Source: Planococcus shenhongbingii
Lineage (GTDB): Bacteria; Bacillota; Bacilli; Bacillales_A; Planococcaceae
Direction of reading: 5' to 3'
Length of the DNA stretch: 64,000 nt
Assembly (NCBI RefSeq): GCF_030413635.1
Contig: NZ_CP129235.1
Location: 1,178,001 to 1,242,000, forward strand
The notes below the pieces were generated by a model. The model was not told where the DNA came from. It did not search any database and saw only the letters and a program-made list of their open reading frames with translations. The first letter of the stretch is position 1, and the number at the start of each line of letters is the position of its first letter. The translations under genes and the position numbers were made by a program. This document shows positions 34,484 through 43,102 of the stretch, in pieces.

Positions 34484-35725
34484 GTGGCAGAAACGACCAT
34501 TTCAACCCGGATAACAGAAGTTTTTGATCAGTTGAAAGAAGATGAAGCGGTAAAAAAGGGGTTATCGTTCATTGAGCAAGATCACCATCAAACCATTGCA
34601 GACCAGATTGCCTTAACGGAAATTCCAGCACCGCCTTTTAAAGAACAGCAGCGGGCTGAAAACTTTATGCACCGGCTGCAGGCGCTTGGACTTGAAGAAG
34701 TTCAAATGGATGCAGAAGGCAATGTTTTTGGAATGCGCAGAGGAAGTGGAGATGGACCAAAGATTTTTGTTTCAGCCCATCTGGATACGGTGTTTCCGGA
34801 AGGCACGGATACAACTGTGCACCAGAAAGACGGCATTCTTTACGCACCGGGAATTGGCGACGATACACGGGGACTGGCAGAATTGCTGGCGGTCGTGCGG
34901 GCGATGAAGGAAGCAGGGATAAAAACCAGCGGAGATCTCCTATTCGGTGGAACTGTCGGCGAAGAGGGAGCCGGGGACTTGCGAGGAGTCAAAGCGTTTT
35001 TTGCTGCGCGTTCTGACATTGATGCTTTTGTATCGATAGACGGTGAAGGATTCAACCATATCACTTACCTTGCAACAGGAAGTTTTCGCTATACCATTAC
35101 ATATAAAGGTCCGGGCGGCCATAGCTTTGGGGCATTCGGGACACCAAGTGCGACGCATGCGCTTGGCCGGGCGATTGCAGCAATTGCGGATCTTGAGACG
35201 CCTTCCCGGCCGAAAACGACGTTTTCAGTTGGCCAAGTATCAGGAGGCACTTCGGTTAACGCGATTGCCCAAGAAGCAAGCATGGCTGTTGATTTGCGAT
35301 CCAATGATGAACAAGAACTCGGAACACTGGAAAGCCGCTTTTTGGAAATTGTCCAAAAAGCGGCTGAAGATGAAAACCGCCGCTGGGGCGATGACCGCTT
35401 AAAAGTGGAAGTGGCCCGGTTCGGCAACCGGGCACCGGCCAGCCAATCGCCAGAAGCGCCAATTGTCCAAATTGCCTGTGCCGCCGTCAAATCGATCGGT
35501 GGGCAGCCGAGGCTGGGAGAACCGAGCAGTACAGATTCAAATTATCCGATGAGCCTGGGGATTCCTTCGATTACGATTGGGCTCGGCGGTGACTTTGGCG
35601 GGGCCCATACACTGGAAGAATGGCACAATCCTAAAAACGGCCATTTGGGCATCCAAAAAAGTTTTATGGCGATTTTAGGGATGGCCGGAGTAAAAGATAT
35701 TTGCGAGTCTTTATTAATAGAATAG
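34484..35725 (+). CDS. M20-family metallopeptidase (PepT-like)
   Basis: The 413-residue co-catalytic zinc aminopeptidase-type protein has metal ligands in VSAHLDTVF (about 97-105), the bridging Asp in GIGDDTRGLA (about 125), the general-base pair in GTVGEEGAGDL (about 158), and the dimerisation domain starting GPGGHSFGAFG. A final His is in FGGAHTLEEWHNP. It resembles tripeptidase-like M20 proteins; the substrate is not determinable. GTG start after GGAGGAG. It begins the accessory block between yvlB and hprK and converges on the DUF1801 gene. Confidence 0.85.
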   Translation: MAETTISTRITEVFDQLKEDEAVKKGLSFIEQDHHQTIADQIALTEIPAPPFKEQQRAENFMHRLQALGLEEVQMDAEGNVFGMRRGSGDGPKIFVSAHLDTVFPEGTDTTVHQKDGILYAPGIGDDTRGLAELLAVVRAMKEAGIKTSGDLLFGGTVGEEGAGDLRGVKAFFAARSDIDAFVSIDGEGFNHITYLATGSFRYTITYKGPGGHSFGAFGTPSATHALGRAIAAIADLETPSRPKTTFSVGQVSGGTSVNAIAQEASMAVDLRSNDEQELGTLESRFLEIVQKAAEDENRRWGDDRLKVEVARFGNRAPASQSPEAPIVQIACAAVKSIGGQPRLGEPSSTDSNYPMSLGIPSITIGLGGDFGGAHTLEEWHNPKNGHLGIQKSFMAILGMAGVKDICESLLIE

Positions 35726-35726
35726 C

Positions 35727-35764
35727 AAAAGCCAGAAAAGCAGATAACCGCTTTTCTGGCTTTT
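35727..35764. terminator. Shared terminator of the convergent M20 peptidase and DUF1801 genes
   Basis: A 15-bp stem AAAAGCCAGAAAAGC / GCTTTTCTGGCTTTT. A and T flanks serve both directions; the two stop codons sit on either side. Confidence 0.9.
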
Positions 35765-36193
35765 TCAATTGTATTCTGCATATAGTTTTTGAGTAAAATC
35801 CATGGATTGGACAATCAATTCTTTTAAGACTGCGGTATCAATGTCTTCAAGTTTGTTGATGTAGACGCAGGATTTTCCGCTGGTATGTTTGCCCAGTTTA
35901 GCAAGCCGCTGTTCATAGTCCGGATCACCAGATGCAATATACAAACTGATTTTCGCTTTCCGTGGAGAAAAGCCAACAAGCGGTGCATCGCCTGAATGGC
36001 CGGAAGCGTAAACATAATGATACGACCCGAATCCGATGATGCTCGGCCCCCACATTTTCGGCGGGTATCCGCTGGTTTCTTGAAAAATCTCAAGCAACCG
36101 GTAAGCATCTTGTTTTTTCTTTGGATTTGCCACCGTCTCTTCGATGAATCGGATGACATCTGAATCTGTTTCTTTCATCTTTGCTTCATACAT
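35765..36193 (-). CDS. DUF1801-domain protein
   Basis: The 142-residue protein matches the DUF1801 (YdhG-like) pattern: MWGPSIIGFGSYHY near residue 50, then GFSPRKAKISLYI and GKSCVYINKLEDID. The fold binds small molecules or iron in some relatives, but the function is unknown. The start MYEAKMKETD is chosen because AAGAGGAA lies 8 bases upstream; longer frames run into the upstream gene. It is 27 bases after the stop of the Tet(M)-related GTPase gene, so the two may be co-transcribed. Confidence 0.8.
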   Translation of the reverse strand: MYEAKMKETDSDVIRFIEETVANPKKKQDAYRLLEIFQETSGYPPKMWGPSIIGFGSYHYVYASGHSGDAPLVGFSPRKAKISLYIASGDPDYEQRLAKLGKHTSGKSCVYINKLEDIDTAVLKELIVQSMDFTQKLYAEYN

Positions 36194-36219
36194 ACGGATT
36201 TCCTCTTTTCCAATAAATT

Positions 36220-38172
36220 TTAAAGGCAGTGCATAGCGGCTTCTGCTTCGTCCCAAGGAACTTTATAGCCTTGTCCTTTGGCACAAAAGATAGAGGTTGA
36301 TGTGTATTCCGGGTCCGCATCTTTATTGTAACCTTGTTTTGCGATAATTTCTTCTTCGTTATGGCAAAAATCATAGCCGCCGGGCAGCAGCGTAAGCGCC
36401 CCTTTTCCGTGGGTGAAAGAAGCGAATTCAGTGCTGTAGTTCATAAAAGTGACAACTGGCACCCTCCCTTCGATAAAAGCTTTGCCGTCTAATAATTCAG
36501 GGGCATTAAAACTGCCATGGGATTGCTGGATATCAGATAAAACTTTCCCCATATGGTCCATTTCCACTTTGATCTTGAAATGATAGACAGGTTCCAGCAA
36601 GCGGTTATGGGCTTTTTCAAGTCCTTGGCGAAGTGCCCGGTAAGCGGCTTCGCGGAAATCGCCGCCGGCAGTATGCTGGTTATGGCCACGGCCGGTCAAT
36701 AAAGTGATTTTGACATCAGTTAATGCTGAGCCGGTGAGCAGACCATGATGGTCCCGTTCATTTAAATGATGGAGCACTAAGTTCTGGTTGCCGATAGATA
36801 AAGCATCGGCATGGCAAATGTTGGCCAATGTAATGCCGCTTCCGCGAGGTGCCGGTTCAACCTTGAGATGGACTTCTGCATAATGGCGGAGCGGTTCAAA
36901 ATGGCCGTAGCCCATAACTGGCTGCTCAATTGTTTCCTTATAAAGAATTTCAGGATCTCCGAATGAAACTTGAAAGCCGAACCGCTCTTTGACGATTTGC
37001 TCAAGGATTTCAAGCTGGATCACGCCCATGACATGGATATGGATCTCCTGGAAATGCTCATCCCATATTACACGCAGTGAAGGATCTTCAGCATTGAGCA
37101 GCATAAAGCCTTTCAATACTTCCTTGATATTGGCGGCAGGATCAACTAATACTTTTGATTTTAATGCCGGCACCATGCCAAAAGATGCCCGCGCAGCCAA
37201 TTTCCCCAAACCGTCTCCGATGCGAGTTTCTGAAAGTCCGGCAACAGCGACCAGTTCGCCGGCTCTCGCTTGCTCTACCGGTTGGAATTTATGGCCGTTG
37301 TATGTGCGGAGCTGAGTCGCTTTTTCCTGAAGCCGGTTTTCGGCAGCCCCATAAGCGACTTCGTCCCGTACCCGCAGACAGCCACTCAGCACTTTGATAA
37401 AAGTAAGGCGGTTTCCGTTCGCTTCATGGCGGATTTTATACACTTGAGCAGCAAATTCTTCTTCATCTGAATACGCAGTTGCCGTCAGTTGGTCAATTTG
37501 ATCGAAGAACTCAATAACTCCAGTATCTTTCAATGCTGAACCGCCGGCAGCAGCGAAAAACTGCTGATTCCGGATCATGGTCCTTAAAGTTTGCAGCCAA
37601 AGCTCGGGATCATACCCGGAATTTAGATAGTATTCGAGAAGCGTTTCATTGCGTTCAGCCAGAAACTCAATCAGTTCATCGTCCATTTCACCGTTATGAA
37701 AAGAAGCAGTCACATCAAAAACATCCGGCGTAAGGCTGCTGCGGATCTCTGTTAAAACCCGATTCACCTCTGCGCCTTCCCGATCGGTTTTATTGATAAA
37801 GAAGAAAGTCGGTACCCGGTATTTCTTCAGGAGCTGCCAAACAGTTTCCGTATGTCCTTCAACGCCATCAACGGCACTGACGATGATGATGGCAATATCC
37901 AAAACCTGAATGGCGCGTTCCATTTCTGCTGAGAAATCGACATGTCCCGGTGTGTCGATCAAGTAATAAGTAGAATCGTTGTAGGAAAACATCGCTTGAT
38001 CCGCAAAAATGGTGATGCCTCTGTTTTTTTCAATTTCATGGCTATCGAGAAAAGCGTCTTGATGGTCAACACGCCCGCGCTGCCGAATGCTTTTGGCATG
38101 ATACAGCAATTGTTCAGAAAACGTCGTTTTTCCTGCATCAACATGTGCAAGAATGCCAATTGTTTTGTTCAT
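36220..38172 (-). CDS. Translation-factor GTPase related to ribosomal protection proteins (Tet(M)/EF-G family)
   Basis: The 650-residue GTPase has G1 AHVDAGKTT (residues 9-17), switch II DTPGHVDFSAE, G4 INKTDREG, then beta-barrel, domain III, IV and V segments as in EF-G and Tet(M). It shares with Tet(M) the short length, the LLEYYL segment after the G domain, and DFREAAYRAL / LLEPVYHFKI around domain IV-V. The C-terminus (STSIFCAKGQGYKVPWDEAE) is unlike Tet(M) and unlike true EF-G, so it more likely belongs to the chromosomal family often called translation factor GTPase. Tetracycline protection cannot be claimed. GAGGTGG precedes the ATG of MNKTIGIL. Confidence 0.8.
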   Translation of the reverse strand: MNKTIGILAHVDAGKTTFSEQLLYHAKSIRQRGRVDHQDAFLDSHEIEKNRGITIFADQAMFSYNDSTYYLIDTPGHVDFSAEMERAIQVLDIAIIIVSAVDGVEGHTETVWQLLKKYRVPTFFFINKTDREGAEVNRVLTEIRSSLTPDVFDVTASFHNGEMDDELIEFLAERNETLLEYYLNSGYDPELWLQTLRTMIRNQQFFAAAGGSALKDTGVIEFFDQIDQLTATAYSDEEEFAAQVYKIRHEANGNRLTFIKVLSGCLRVRDEVAYGAAENRLQEKATQLRTYNGHKFQPVEQARAGELVAVAGLSETRIGDGLGKLAARASFGMVPALKSKVLVDPAANIKEVLKGFMLLNAEDPSLRVIWDEHFQEIHIHVMGVIQLEILEQIVKERFGFQVSFGDPEILYKETIEQPVMGYGHFEPLRHYAEVHLKVEPAPRGSGITLANICHADALSIGNQNLVLHHLNERDHHGLLTGSALTDVKITLLTGRGHNQHTAGGDFREAAYRALRQGLEKAHNRLLEPVYHFKIKVEMDHMGKVLSDIQQSHGSFNAPELLDGKAFIEGRVPVVTFMNYSTEFASFTHGKGALTLLPGGYDFCHNEEEIIAKQGYNKDADPEYTSTSIFCAKGQGYKVPWDEAEAAMHCL

Positions 38173-38277
38173 AGTCCACCTCTTCATTTTGTTCACTATG
38201 CAATAAGTGTAGCAGAACTGGAGGCTTTATCCCCGCTGATTGTCAGATGAACCAGTCGGACTGTTAAAGCACGGCAA

Positions 38278-38320
38278 AATAAAAAGCCCCTTGAAAGCAA
38301 ATTCAGCTTTCAAGGGGCAC
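38278..38320 (-). terminator. Terminator of the amidase gene
   Basis: GCCCCTTGAAAGC and GCTTTCAAGGGGC form a 13-bp stem; on the minus strand a T run follows. Confidence 0.92.
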
Positions 38321-38325
38321 GGATG

Positions 38326-38865
38326 TTAAATGGCACAACCGATGCCAAATGCGATAGCGCTGGCACAGCGTTTCCGGTAAGCATCCAGTTTTAATAATTC
38401 GGTTTCTTCACGGTTTGTCATAAAGCCGCATTCGATTAGAACAGCCGGCATTCCGGTATCACGGAGTACAGCAAAATCGGCTTTTTTGACGCTGCGATTT
38501 TTCCGGTGCGTTGACAAAATCAATGCCTGTTGAATCGAACCGGCAAATTTTATACTATCTGCACTTGATTTGGTATAGATGAACGTTTCAATTCCTTGGG
38601 TGTCATTAAAAACAGAGCCAAAAGCGTTTGCGTGAATGGAGACGAATAAATCTGCTTTTAACCGGTTAGCAAGCGCCGTTCGTTCATGGAGAGGAACGTC
38701 CTGATCGGGTTGATGGCTGAAAAAGACGGAATGGCCGTCTAATATGAGCCGCTTCTTGACTTCATCTGCGACTGCCGCATTAAAGTGGAATTCCCGGAGG
38801 CGTCCGTCGGGGGAGCGCTTGCCCGGAGTATTAGGCCCATGGCCTGCATCTATCATTATTTTCAT
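38326..38865 (-). CDS. N-acetylmuramoyl-L-alanine amidase, Amidase_3 type
   Basis: The 179-residue single-domain amidase cuts the bond between MurNAc and the peptide stem. Zinc ligands are visible: [11 protein letters not shown] at the N-terminus, FHFN in place of the usual E-x-N segment near residue 27, the His in VSIHANAF near 77, and the catalytic Glu in [12 protein letters not shown] near 148. There is no signal peptide or binding domain, unlike CwlB/LytC, so export or a role after lysis is unclear. The start [10 protein letters not shown] lies 9 bases after AGGAGG. It is divergent from hprK with about 170 bases between. Confidence 0.85.
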   Translation of the reverse strand: MKIMIDAGHGPNTPGKRSPDGRLREFHFNAAVADEVKKRLILDGHSVFFSHQPDQDVPLHERTALANRLKADLFVSIHANAFGSVFNDTQGIETFIYTKSSADSIKFAGSIQQALILSTHRKNRSVKKADFAVLRDTGMPAVLIECGFMTNREETELLKLDAYRKRCASAIAFGIGCAI

Positions 38866-39034
38866 TGTCAAATTCCTCCTTTACTGTCCATATAGATGGA
38901 AGCTTGCAGAAAGGAGACACGAAAATCTTCAAATTAAAGTTTTCCGTGTTAAAATAGGAGCAAACCGTCAGAATGCTGAAAGAACTTCAAACAAAGTTCT
39001 TTGCGTTTTGAGTGTAAAAGGAATGAGGGTAAAG

Positions 39035-39961
39035 ATGGGACAGGTAACAGTAAAACAGGTAATGGACACTTTTGATCTGAAATTAATCAGCGGCGAGGAC
39101 GGACTGGGACGGCATATTCCAATCAGTGATATTTCGCGGCCTGGACTTGAGATGGCAGGATATTTCACACATTATCCAGCGAACCGGATTCAAATGCTTG
39201 GCAAAACGGAGCTGTCTTTTTTTGCGCTGTTGGAAGAAAGGGAGCGGACAGAGCGGATGTTGAAACTCTGCACCGACGACACACCGGCTATTATTGTAGC
39301 CCATGAAATGGAAGTACCGCCGGAGCTAGTGGATGCATCGAACCTAAAGCACGTGCCAGTATTCCGCACGAAAATGCCGACCACCCGTTTCTCCAGTTTG
39401 CTGACAAATTATTTAGAAAGCCAGCTGGCGCCTACGACTGCGGTCCATGGAGTGTTGGTTGATATTTATGGAGTCGGTGTTTTGATTACGGGCAAGAGCG
39501 GCGTGGGGAAAAGTGAAACTGCGCTCGAGCTTGTGAAAAAAGGGCATCGCCTCGTTGCGGATGACTGCGTAGAAATTCATCAGGAAGGCGAGAATACGTT
39601 AGTCGGCCATCCTCCGAAACTGATAGAGCATCTGCTTGAAATCAGAGGGGTTGGCATCATCGATATCATGACATTATTTGGTGCAAGTGCTGTCCGGACA
39701 TTCAAACGCATTTCACTGGTCATTGATCTGGAATTATGGGATCAGGACAAAACGTATGATCGCCTTGGCTTGGAAGAAGAGAAGATGCGGATCATCGATA
39801 CGGATTTAACGAAGCTGACAATTCCTGTTCGCCCAGGGCGAAACTTAGCCGTTATCATAGAAGTAGCTGCCATGAATTATCGCTTGAAACGCATGGGCGT
39901 CAATGCAGCAGAAGAGTTTTCAAAACGGCTGGATGAAGTTATTGCTCAAGATACAAACTAA
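39035..39961 (+). CDS. hprK: HPr kinase/phosphorylase
   Basis: Phosphorylates and dephosphorylates Ser46 of HPr and of Crh (encoded at 55.9 kb), setting CcpA-dependent carbon catabolite control. The 308-residue protein has an N-terminal domain (residues 1-130) and a C-terminal kinase with Walker [17 protein letters not shown] near residue 152 and the signature [17 protein letters not shown] near 202. The long open frame upstream of MGQVTVKQ is rejected: AAGGA and AGGGT lie just before that ATG, and the length fits the family. First gene of hprK-lgt-yvoD-ppaX-yvoF. Confidence 0.96.
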   Translation: MGQVTVKQVMDTFDLKLISGEDGLGRHIPISDISRPGLEMAGYFTHYPANRIQMLGKTELSFFALLEERERTERMLKLCTDDTPAIIVAHEMEVPPELVDASNLKHVPVFRTKMPTTRFSSLLTNYLESQLAPTTAVHGVLVDIYGVGVLITGKSGVGKSETALELVKKGHRLVADDCVEIHQEGENTLVGHPPKLIEHLLEIRGVGIIDIMTLFGASAVRTFKRISLVIDLELWDQDKTYDRLGLEEEKMRIIDTDLTKLTIPVRPGRNLAVIIEVAAMNYRLKRMGVNAAEEFSKRLDEVIAQDTN

Positions 39962-39982
39962 GGGAATGGGAAGGTGCATGGC

Positions 39983-40795
39983 ATGTATTCGATTTTAGCT
40001 GCAATAGATCCGATCGCTTTCTCGCTCGGGCCAATCGATGTCCGCTGGTATGGCGTCATTATTGCTACCGGCATCATCATCGCATTTTTGGTTGGCCAGC
40101 GTGAAATGGTCAAACGGGGCCTTCATCCCGATTTCCTGACGGATCTGCTGATTTGGGCGGTGCCGCTGGCTATTGTGGGGGCCCGCATTTATTATGTGAT
40201 TTTCCAATGGGATCATTATAAAGACAATCCTGGAGAAATCATTGCCATTTGGAATGGCGGAATTGCCATTCACGGAGCGCTTATCGCTTCAGTAATTGTG
40301 GCGTATATTTTTACCAAGCGCCGCAATACGTCATTCCTGAAAGTGGCGGATATTCTTGCTCCCAGCATTTTAATCGGCCAGGCCATTGGCCGCTGGGGGA
40401 ATTTTATCAACCAGGAAGCGCATGGCGGGGAAGTAAGCCGTGCATTTTTGGAAAATCTATTCATTCCCGATTGGATCATCAATCAAATGTACATAGATGG
40501 AGCTTATTATCACCCGACGTTTTTATATGAGTCGTTATGGAGTTTTGTCGGCATCATTATTTTGCTGCTGCTGCGCCGGGTTAATCTGGTGCGCGGCGAA
40601 ATGTTCTTTTTCTACGTCATCTGGTATTCTGTCGGCCGCTTCTTTATAGAAGGGATGCGGACGGACAGCCTCTATGTGATTGGGGAACTGCGAGCTGCCC
40701 AATTGGTATCCGTAATAGCCATCATCATTTCAGTTGTTTTCGTTGTTTACCGCCGAGTGAAACTAAAAAATCCACCGCATTACTTGGATAAGTAG
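39983..40795 (+). CDS. lgt: Prolipoprotein diacylglyceryl transferase
   Basis: Attaches diacylglycerol to the lipobox Cys of prolipoproteins such as PrsA and the YtkA-like protein in this window. The 270-residue polytopic membrane enzyme has about seven helices and the Lgt signature GRWGNFINQEAHGG near residues 135-148, preceded by GGIAIHGALI. The ATG of MYSILAAIDP follows AAGGTG at 6 bases; a GTG nine bases upstream is an alternative. It lies between hprK and yvoD as in B. subtilis. Confidence 0.95.
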   Translation: MYSILAAIDPIAFSLGPIDVRWYGVIIATGIIIAFLVGQREMVKRGLHPDFLTDLLIWAVPLAIVGARIYYVIFQWDHYKDNPGEIIAIWNGGIAIHGALIASVIVAYIFTKRRNTSFLKVADILAPSILIGQAIGRWGNFINQEAHGGEVSRAFLENLFIPDWIINQMYIDGAYYHPTFLYESLWSFVGIIILLLLRRVNLVRGEMFFFYVIWYSVGRFFIEGMRTDSLYVIGELRAAQLVSVIAIIISVVFVVYRRVKLKNPPHYLDK

Positions 40796-40809
40796 AAAGA
40801 AGGAATGGA

Positions 40810-41745
40810 ATGTCTACGTTGAAAAATGGATTGAAAGCGGGTCTACATACGACTTGGACATTGGGGAAAATCATTTTCCCAATTACGTTATTGGTGACGA
40901 TGCTCCAATATACACCGGTCTTGCCATTCATCATCGATTTAGTTGCTCCGATTATGGGGATCTTTGGGCTTAGCGGAGATGCTGCCATTCCCTTGGTTCT
41001 TGGTAATGCATTAAACTTGTATGCCGGAATCGGAGGGATTCTGTCTCTGGAGCTGACCGTAAAAGAAGTGTTTATCCTGGCGGTCATGCTTTCTTTCTCC
41101 CATAATATTTTTATCGAAACCGGTGTTGCGTTAAAAGTTGGAGTTAAGCTATGGGTGGTCCTGGTTGTCCGATTCGGATTGGCCGCTTTATCAGGAATCA
41201 TCATCAACCTCGTTTGGAAAGGCGGCGGCGAAACAGCCAAATATGGTTTCGCTCCAGAAGTTGCAGCTGCGCCGGAAAGCTGGATGGGCGTTTTCCTGCT
41301 CGGACTTGAAAAAGCCTCTTTCGGAATTTTACAGCTGGCGATCATCGTCATCCCGTTGATGCTGATGATTCAAATATTAAAAGATAAAGGCTTTTTGCAG
41401 CGCATCTCCAATTCGATGGGACCATTGACTCGATTGCTGGGCATCCAGAAAAATGCTTCGCTGACATTGGCATCAGGCTTGGTGTTTGGTCTAGCCATGG
41501 GAGCGGGCGTTATGATTCAAGCAGTTCAGGAAGATGGCGTCAGTAAAAAAGATGCCACATTGGCCTTTATCTTTCTAGTGGCTTGCCATGCCATTGTGGA
41601 AGATACGCTTATTTTCGTTCCACTTGGCATCCCCATATGGCCATTGTTTATCATACGCCTTGTTACAGCACTGGTCTTAACGATTTTTGTTTCTTATGTA
41701 TGGCGGAAAACAGAAGAAAACCGGAAGGAAGTGCTTTCCTCGTGA
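40810..41745 (+). CDS. Nucleoside-recognition (Gate) domain membrane protein, YvoD-like
   Basis: The 311-residue polytopic membrane protein contains two Gate (nucleoside recognition) domains, roughly residues 15-130 and 165-300, with paired segments LVLGNALNLYAGIGGI and LASGLVFGLAMGAGVMIQA. Function is unproven; relatives occur beside sporulation and nucleoside-transport genes. AAGAAGGA precedes the ATG. Its position between lgt and ppaX matches B. subtilis yvoD. Its TGA overlaps the GTG start of ppaX. Confidence 0.82.
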   Translation: MSTLKNGLKAGLHTTWTLGKIIFPITLLVTMLQYTPVLPFIIDLVAPIMGIFGLSGDAAIPLVLGNALNLYAGIGGILSLELTVKEVFILAVMLSFSHNIFIETGVALKVGVKLWVVLVVRFGLAALSGIIINLVWKGGGETAKYGFAPEVAAAPESWMGVFLLGLEKASFGILQLAIIVIPLMLMIQILKDKGFLQRISNSMGPLTRLLGIQKNASLTLASGLVFGLAMGAGVMIQAVQEDGVSKKDATLAFIFLVACHAIVEDTLIFVPLGIPIWPLFIIRLVTALVLTIFVSYVWRKTEENRKEVLSS

Positions 41746-42395
41746 CCAAAGACATCAATGCACTGTTATTCGACTTTGACGGAACGCTGCTCGACACCAA
41801 TGAATTGATCATCCAAACCTTTCTTTCGGTATTGGACGAGCATTTTCCGGGCCGTTTCGAAAGGCAGGAAGTGCTTCATTTTATCGGGCCTTCACTTGAA
41901 CAGACGTTTACTGCTATTGCCCCGGAGCGCACAGCAGAACTGACTGAGCAATACCGTGCCATCAATAAAACCTTGCATGACGAGTTGGTAACAGAATATG
42001 ATGGCGTAGCTGAAACCTTGAGGCTGCTGAAAAACCGCGGCTTGAAAATGGCGATCGTTTCCACCAAAAGAGGGGCTTCCATCAAACACGGACTGGAATT
42101 AATGGGAGTCGGAAATATTTTCGACGTCATCGTCAGCCTGGATGAAGTCAAAGAGCCGAAGCCGGATCCAGAACCGATTTTGCTGGCATTGGAACAGTTG
42201 AATGCAGCGCCGGGCGAAGCCCTGATGATCGGTGACAATTCACACGATATAGAAGGTGGTCAAAATGCCGGTGTTCGTACTGCCGGCGTCGCCTGGTCCG
42301 TAAAAGGCGAGGAATTTTTGGCTGGTTTTAATCCCGACTATATGCTGCAGCACATCAGTGATCTGCTGCATTTGACGAAAGAAGAAGTCCAATGA
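41742..42395 (+). CDS. ppaX: Pyrophosphatase PpaX
   Basis: HAD-superfamily phosphatase that hydrolyses pyrophosphate, the by-product of HPr(Ser-P) phosphorolysis by HprK, hence the operon. The 217-residue protein starts at GTG (VTKDINALL), overlapping the yvoD stop. HAD motif I is LLFDFDGTLLDT (about residues 8-19), motif II AIVSTKRG, and motifs III/IV KEPKPDPEP and IGDNSHDIEGGQNAG. Longer in-frame starts lie inside yvoD and are rejected. GGAAGGAAG lies about 10 bases upstream. Confidence 0.94.
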   Translation: MTKDINALLFDFDGTLLDTNELIIQTFLSVLDEHFPGRFERQEVLHFIGPSLEQTFTAIAPERTAELTEQYRAINKTLHDELVTEYDGVAETLRLLKNRGLKMAIVSTKRGASIKHGLELMGVGNIFDVIVSLDEVKEPKPDPEPILLALEQLNAAPGEALMIGDNSHDIEGGQNAGVRTAGVAWSVKGEEFLAGFNPDYMLQHISDLLHLTKEEVQ

Positions 42396-42904
42396 GAAAC
42401 ACCGAGCGCCATTTTGTCACCGGTCAAAATTCGCTATGGCATGTCTATAAAACCGTGCCGTTTTGGAAAGTCGTTAAAAATTTCATTGTCATTCAAACCG
42501 CACGTTATACACCTTTTTTGCCTATGAAAAACTGGCTCTACAAGACGTTTCTGCATATGAAAGTGGGAGAGCATTCTTCTTTTGCGTTAATGGTCATGCC
42601 GGATGTCATGTTCCCGGAGAAGATCACGGTCGGAAAGAATTCGGTCATCGGTTATAATACGACCATACTTGCCCACGAATATTTGATTAACGAATATCGA
42701 TTAGGGGAAGTCATAATAGGAGACGAAGTTTTGATCGGTGCTAATACGACTATTTTGCCTGGAGTGACAATCGGGGACGGTGCCATTGTTTCCGCTGCCA
42801 CACTGGTCAATAAAGACGTGCCAGCCGGAGCTTTTGTCGGTGGAAATCCGATGGTGATTATTTATACAGCTGAACAAATGGCCGAACGCCAACTAAAAAC
42901 CTGA
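42392..42904 (+). CDS. Hexapeptide-repeat acetyltransferase, YvoF-like
   Basis: The 170-residue protein carries left-handed beta-helix hexapeptide repeats (IGYNTTILAHEYLI, VIIGDEVLIGANTTILPGVT, IGDGAIVSAATLVNKDVPAG) and the closing GNPMVII, typical of maltose/galactoside O-acetyltransferase relatives. An N-terminal hydrophobic helix region (residues 15-50) is a feature of YvoF. The acceptor is unknown. Its ATG overlaps the ppaX stop (ATGA). It closes the hprK operon: the terminator stem begins in its last codons. Confidence 0.85.
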   Translation: MRNTERHFVTGQNSLWHVYKTVPFWKVVKNFIVIQTARYTPFLPMKNWLYKTFLHMKVGEHSSFALMVMPDVMFPEKITVGKNSVIGYNTTILAHEYLINEYRLGEVIIGDEVLIGANTTILPGVTIGDGAIVSAATLVNKDVPAGAFVGGNPMVIIYTAEQMAERQLKT

Positions 42905-42929
42905 AAGCGGTGTGCTTTCAGGTTTTTTT
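42895..42929 (+). terminator. Terminator of the hprK operon
   Basis: AAAAACCTGAAAGC pairs with GCTTTCAGGTTTTT. The left arm overlaps the yvoF stop codon. Confidence 0.92.
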
Positions 42930-43009
42930 GTAATAAGAGTGAAACTCGTTTCTTTGTCAAGAAGCGGCCTAGTAGGTTAATTTCTTTCCCTTAACTTTTA
43001 CACTATTCC

Positions 43010-43039
43010 TTGACGGTCCATGGGAAGATGCGCTAAAAT
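43010..43039 (+). promoter_or_regulatory. Sigma-A promoter of the histidine operon
   Basis: -35 TTGACG (43010-43015), 18-base spacer, -10 TAAAAT (43034-43039). The leader to hisZ is about 55 bases, too short for a T-box; no histidine-codon leader peptide is seen. Confidence 0.75.
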
Positions 43040-43102
43040 AAAAATTACTTCACCACTCTAACTAACTAAAGCAAAATAACCAATTTTAGGAAGTGACCTT
43101 CA

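Noticed and set aside
36220..38172. Calling the GTPase a tetracycline resistance determinant
   Set aside because: Only family-level resemblance to Tet(M) is visible, the C-terminal region differs, and there is no mobile-element context.
38744..39034. Upstream extension of hprK by 97 codons
   Set aside because: The extension is antisense to the amidase gene, lacks HprK homology and passes through the promoter region. The start at 39035 has a ribosome binding site and gives family length.
42930..43102. T-box or histidine attenuator before hisZ
   Set aside because: After the predicted promoter only about 55 leader bases remain, with no T-box sequence, no terminator hairpin and no run of His codons.
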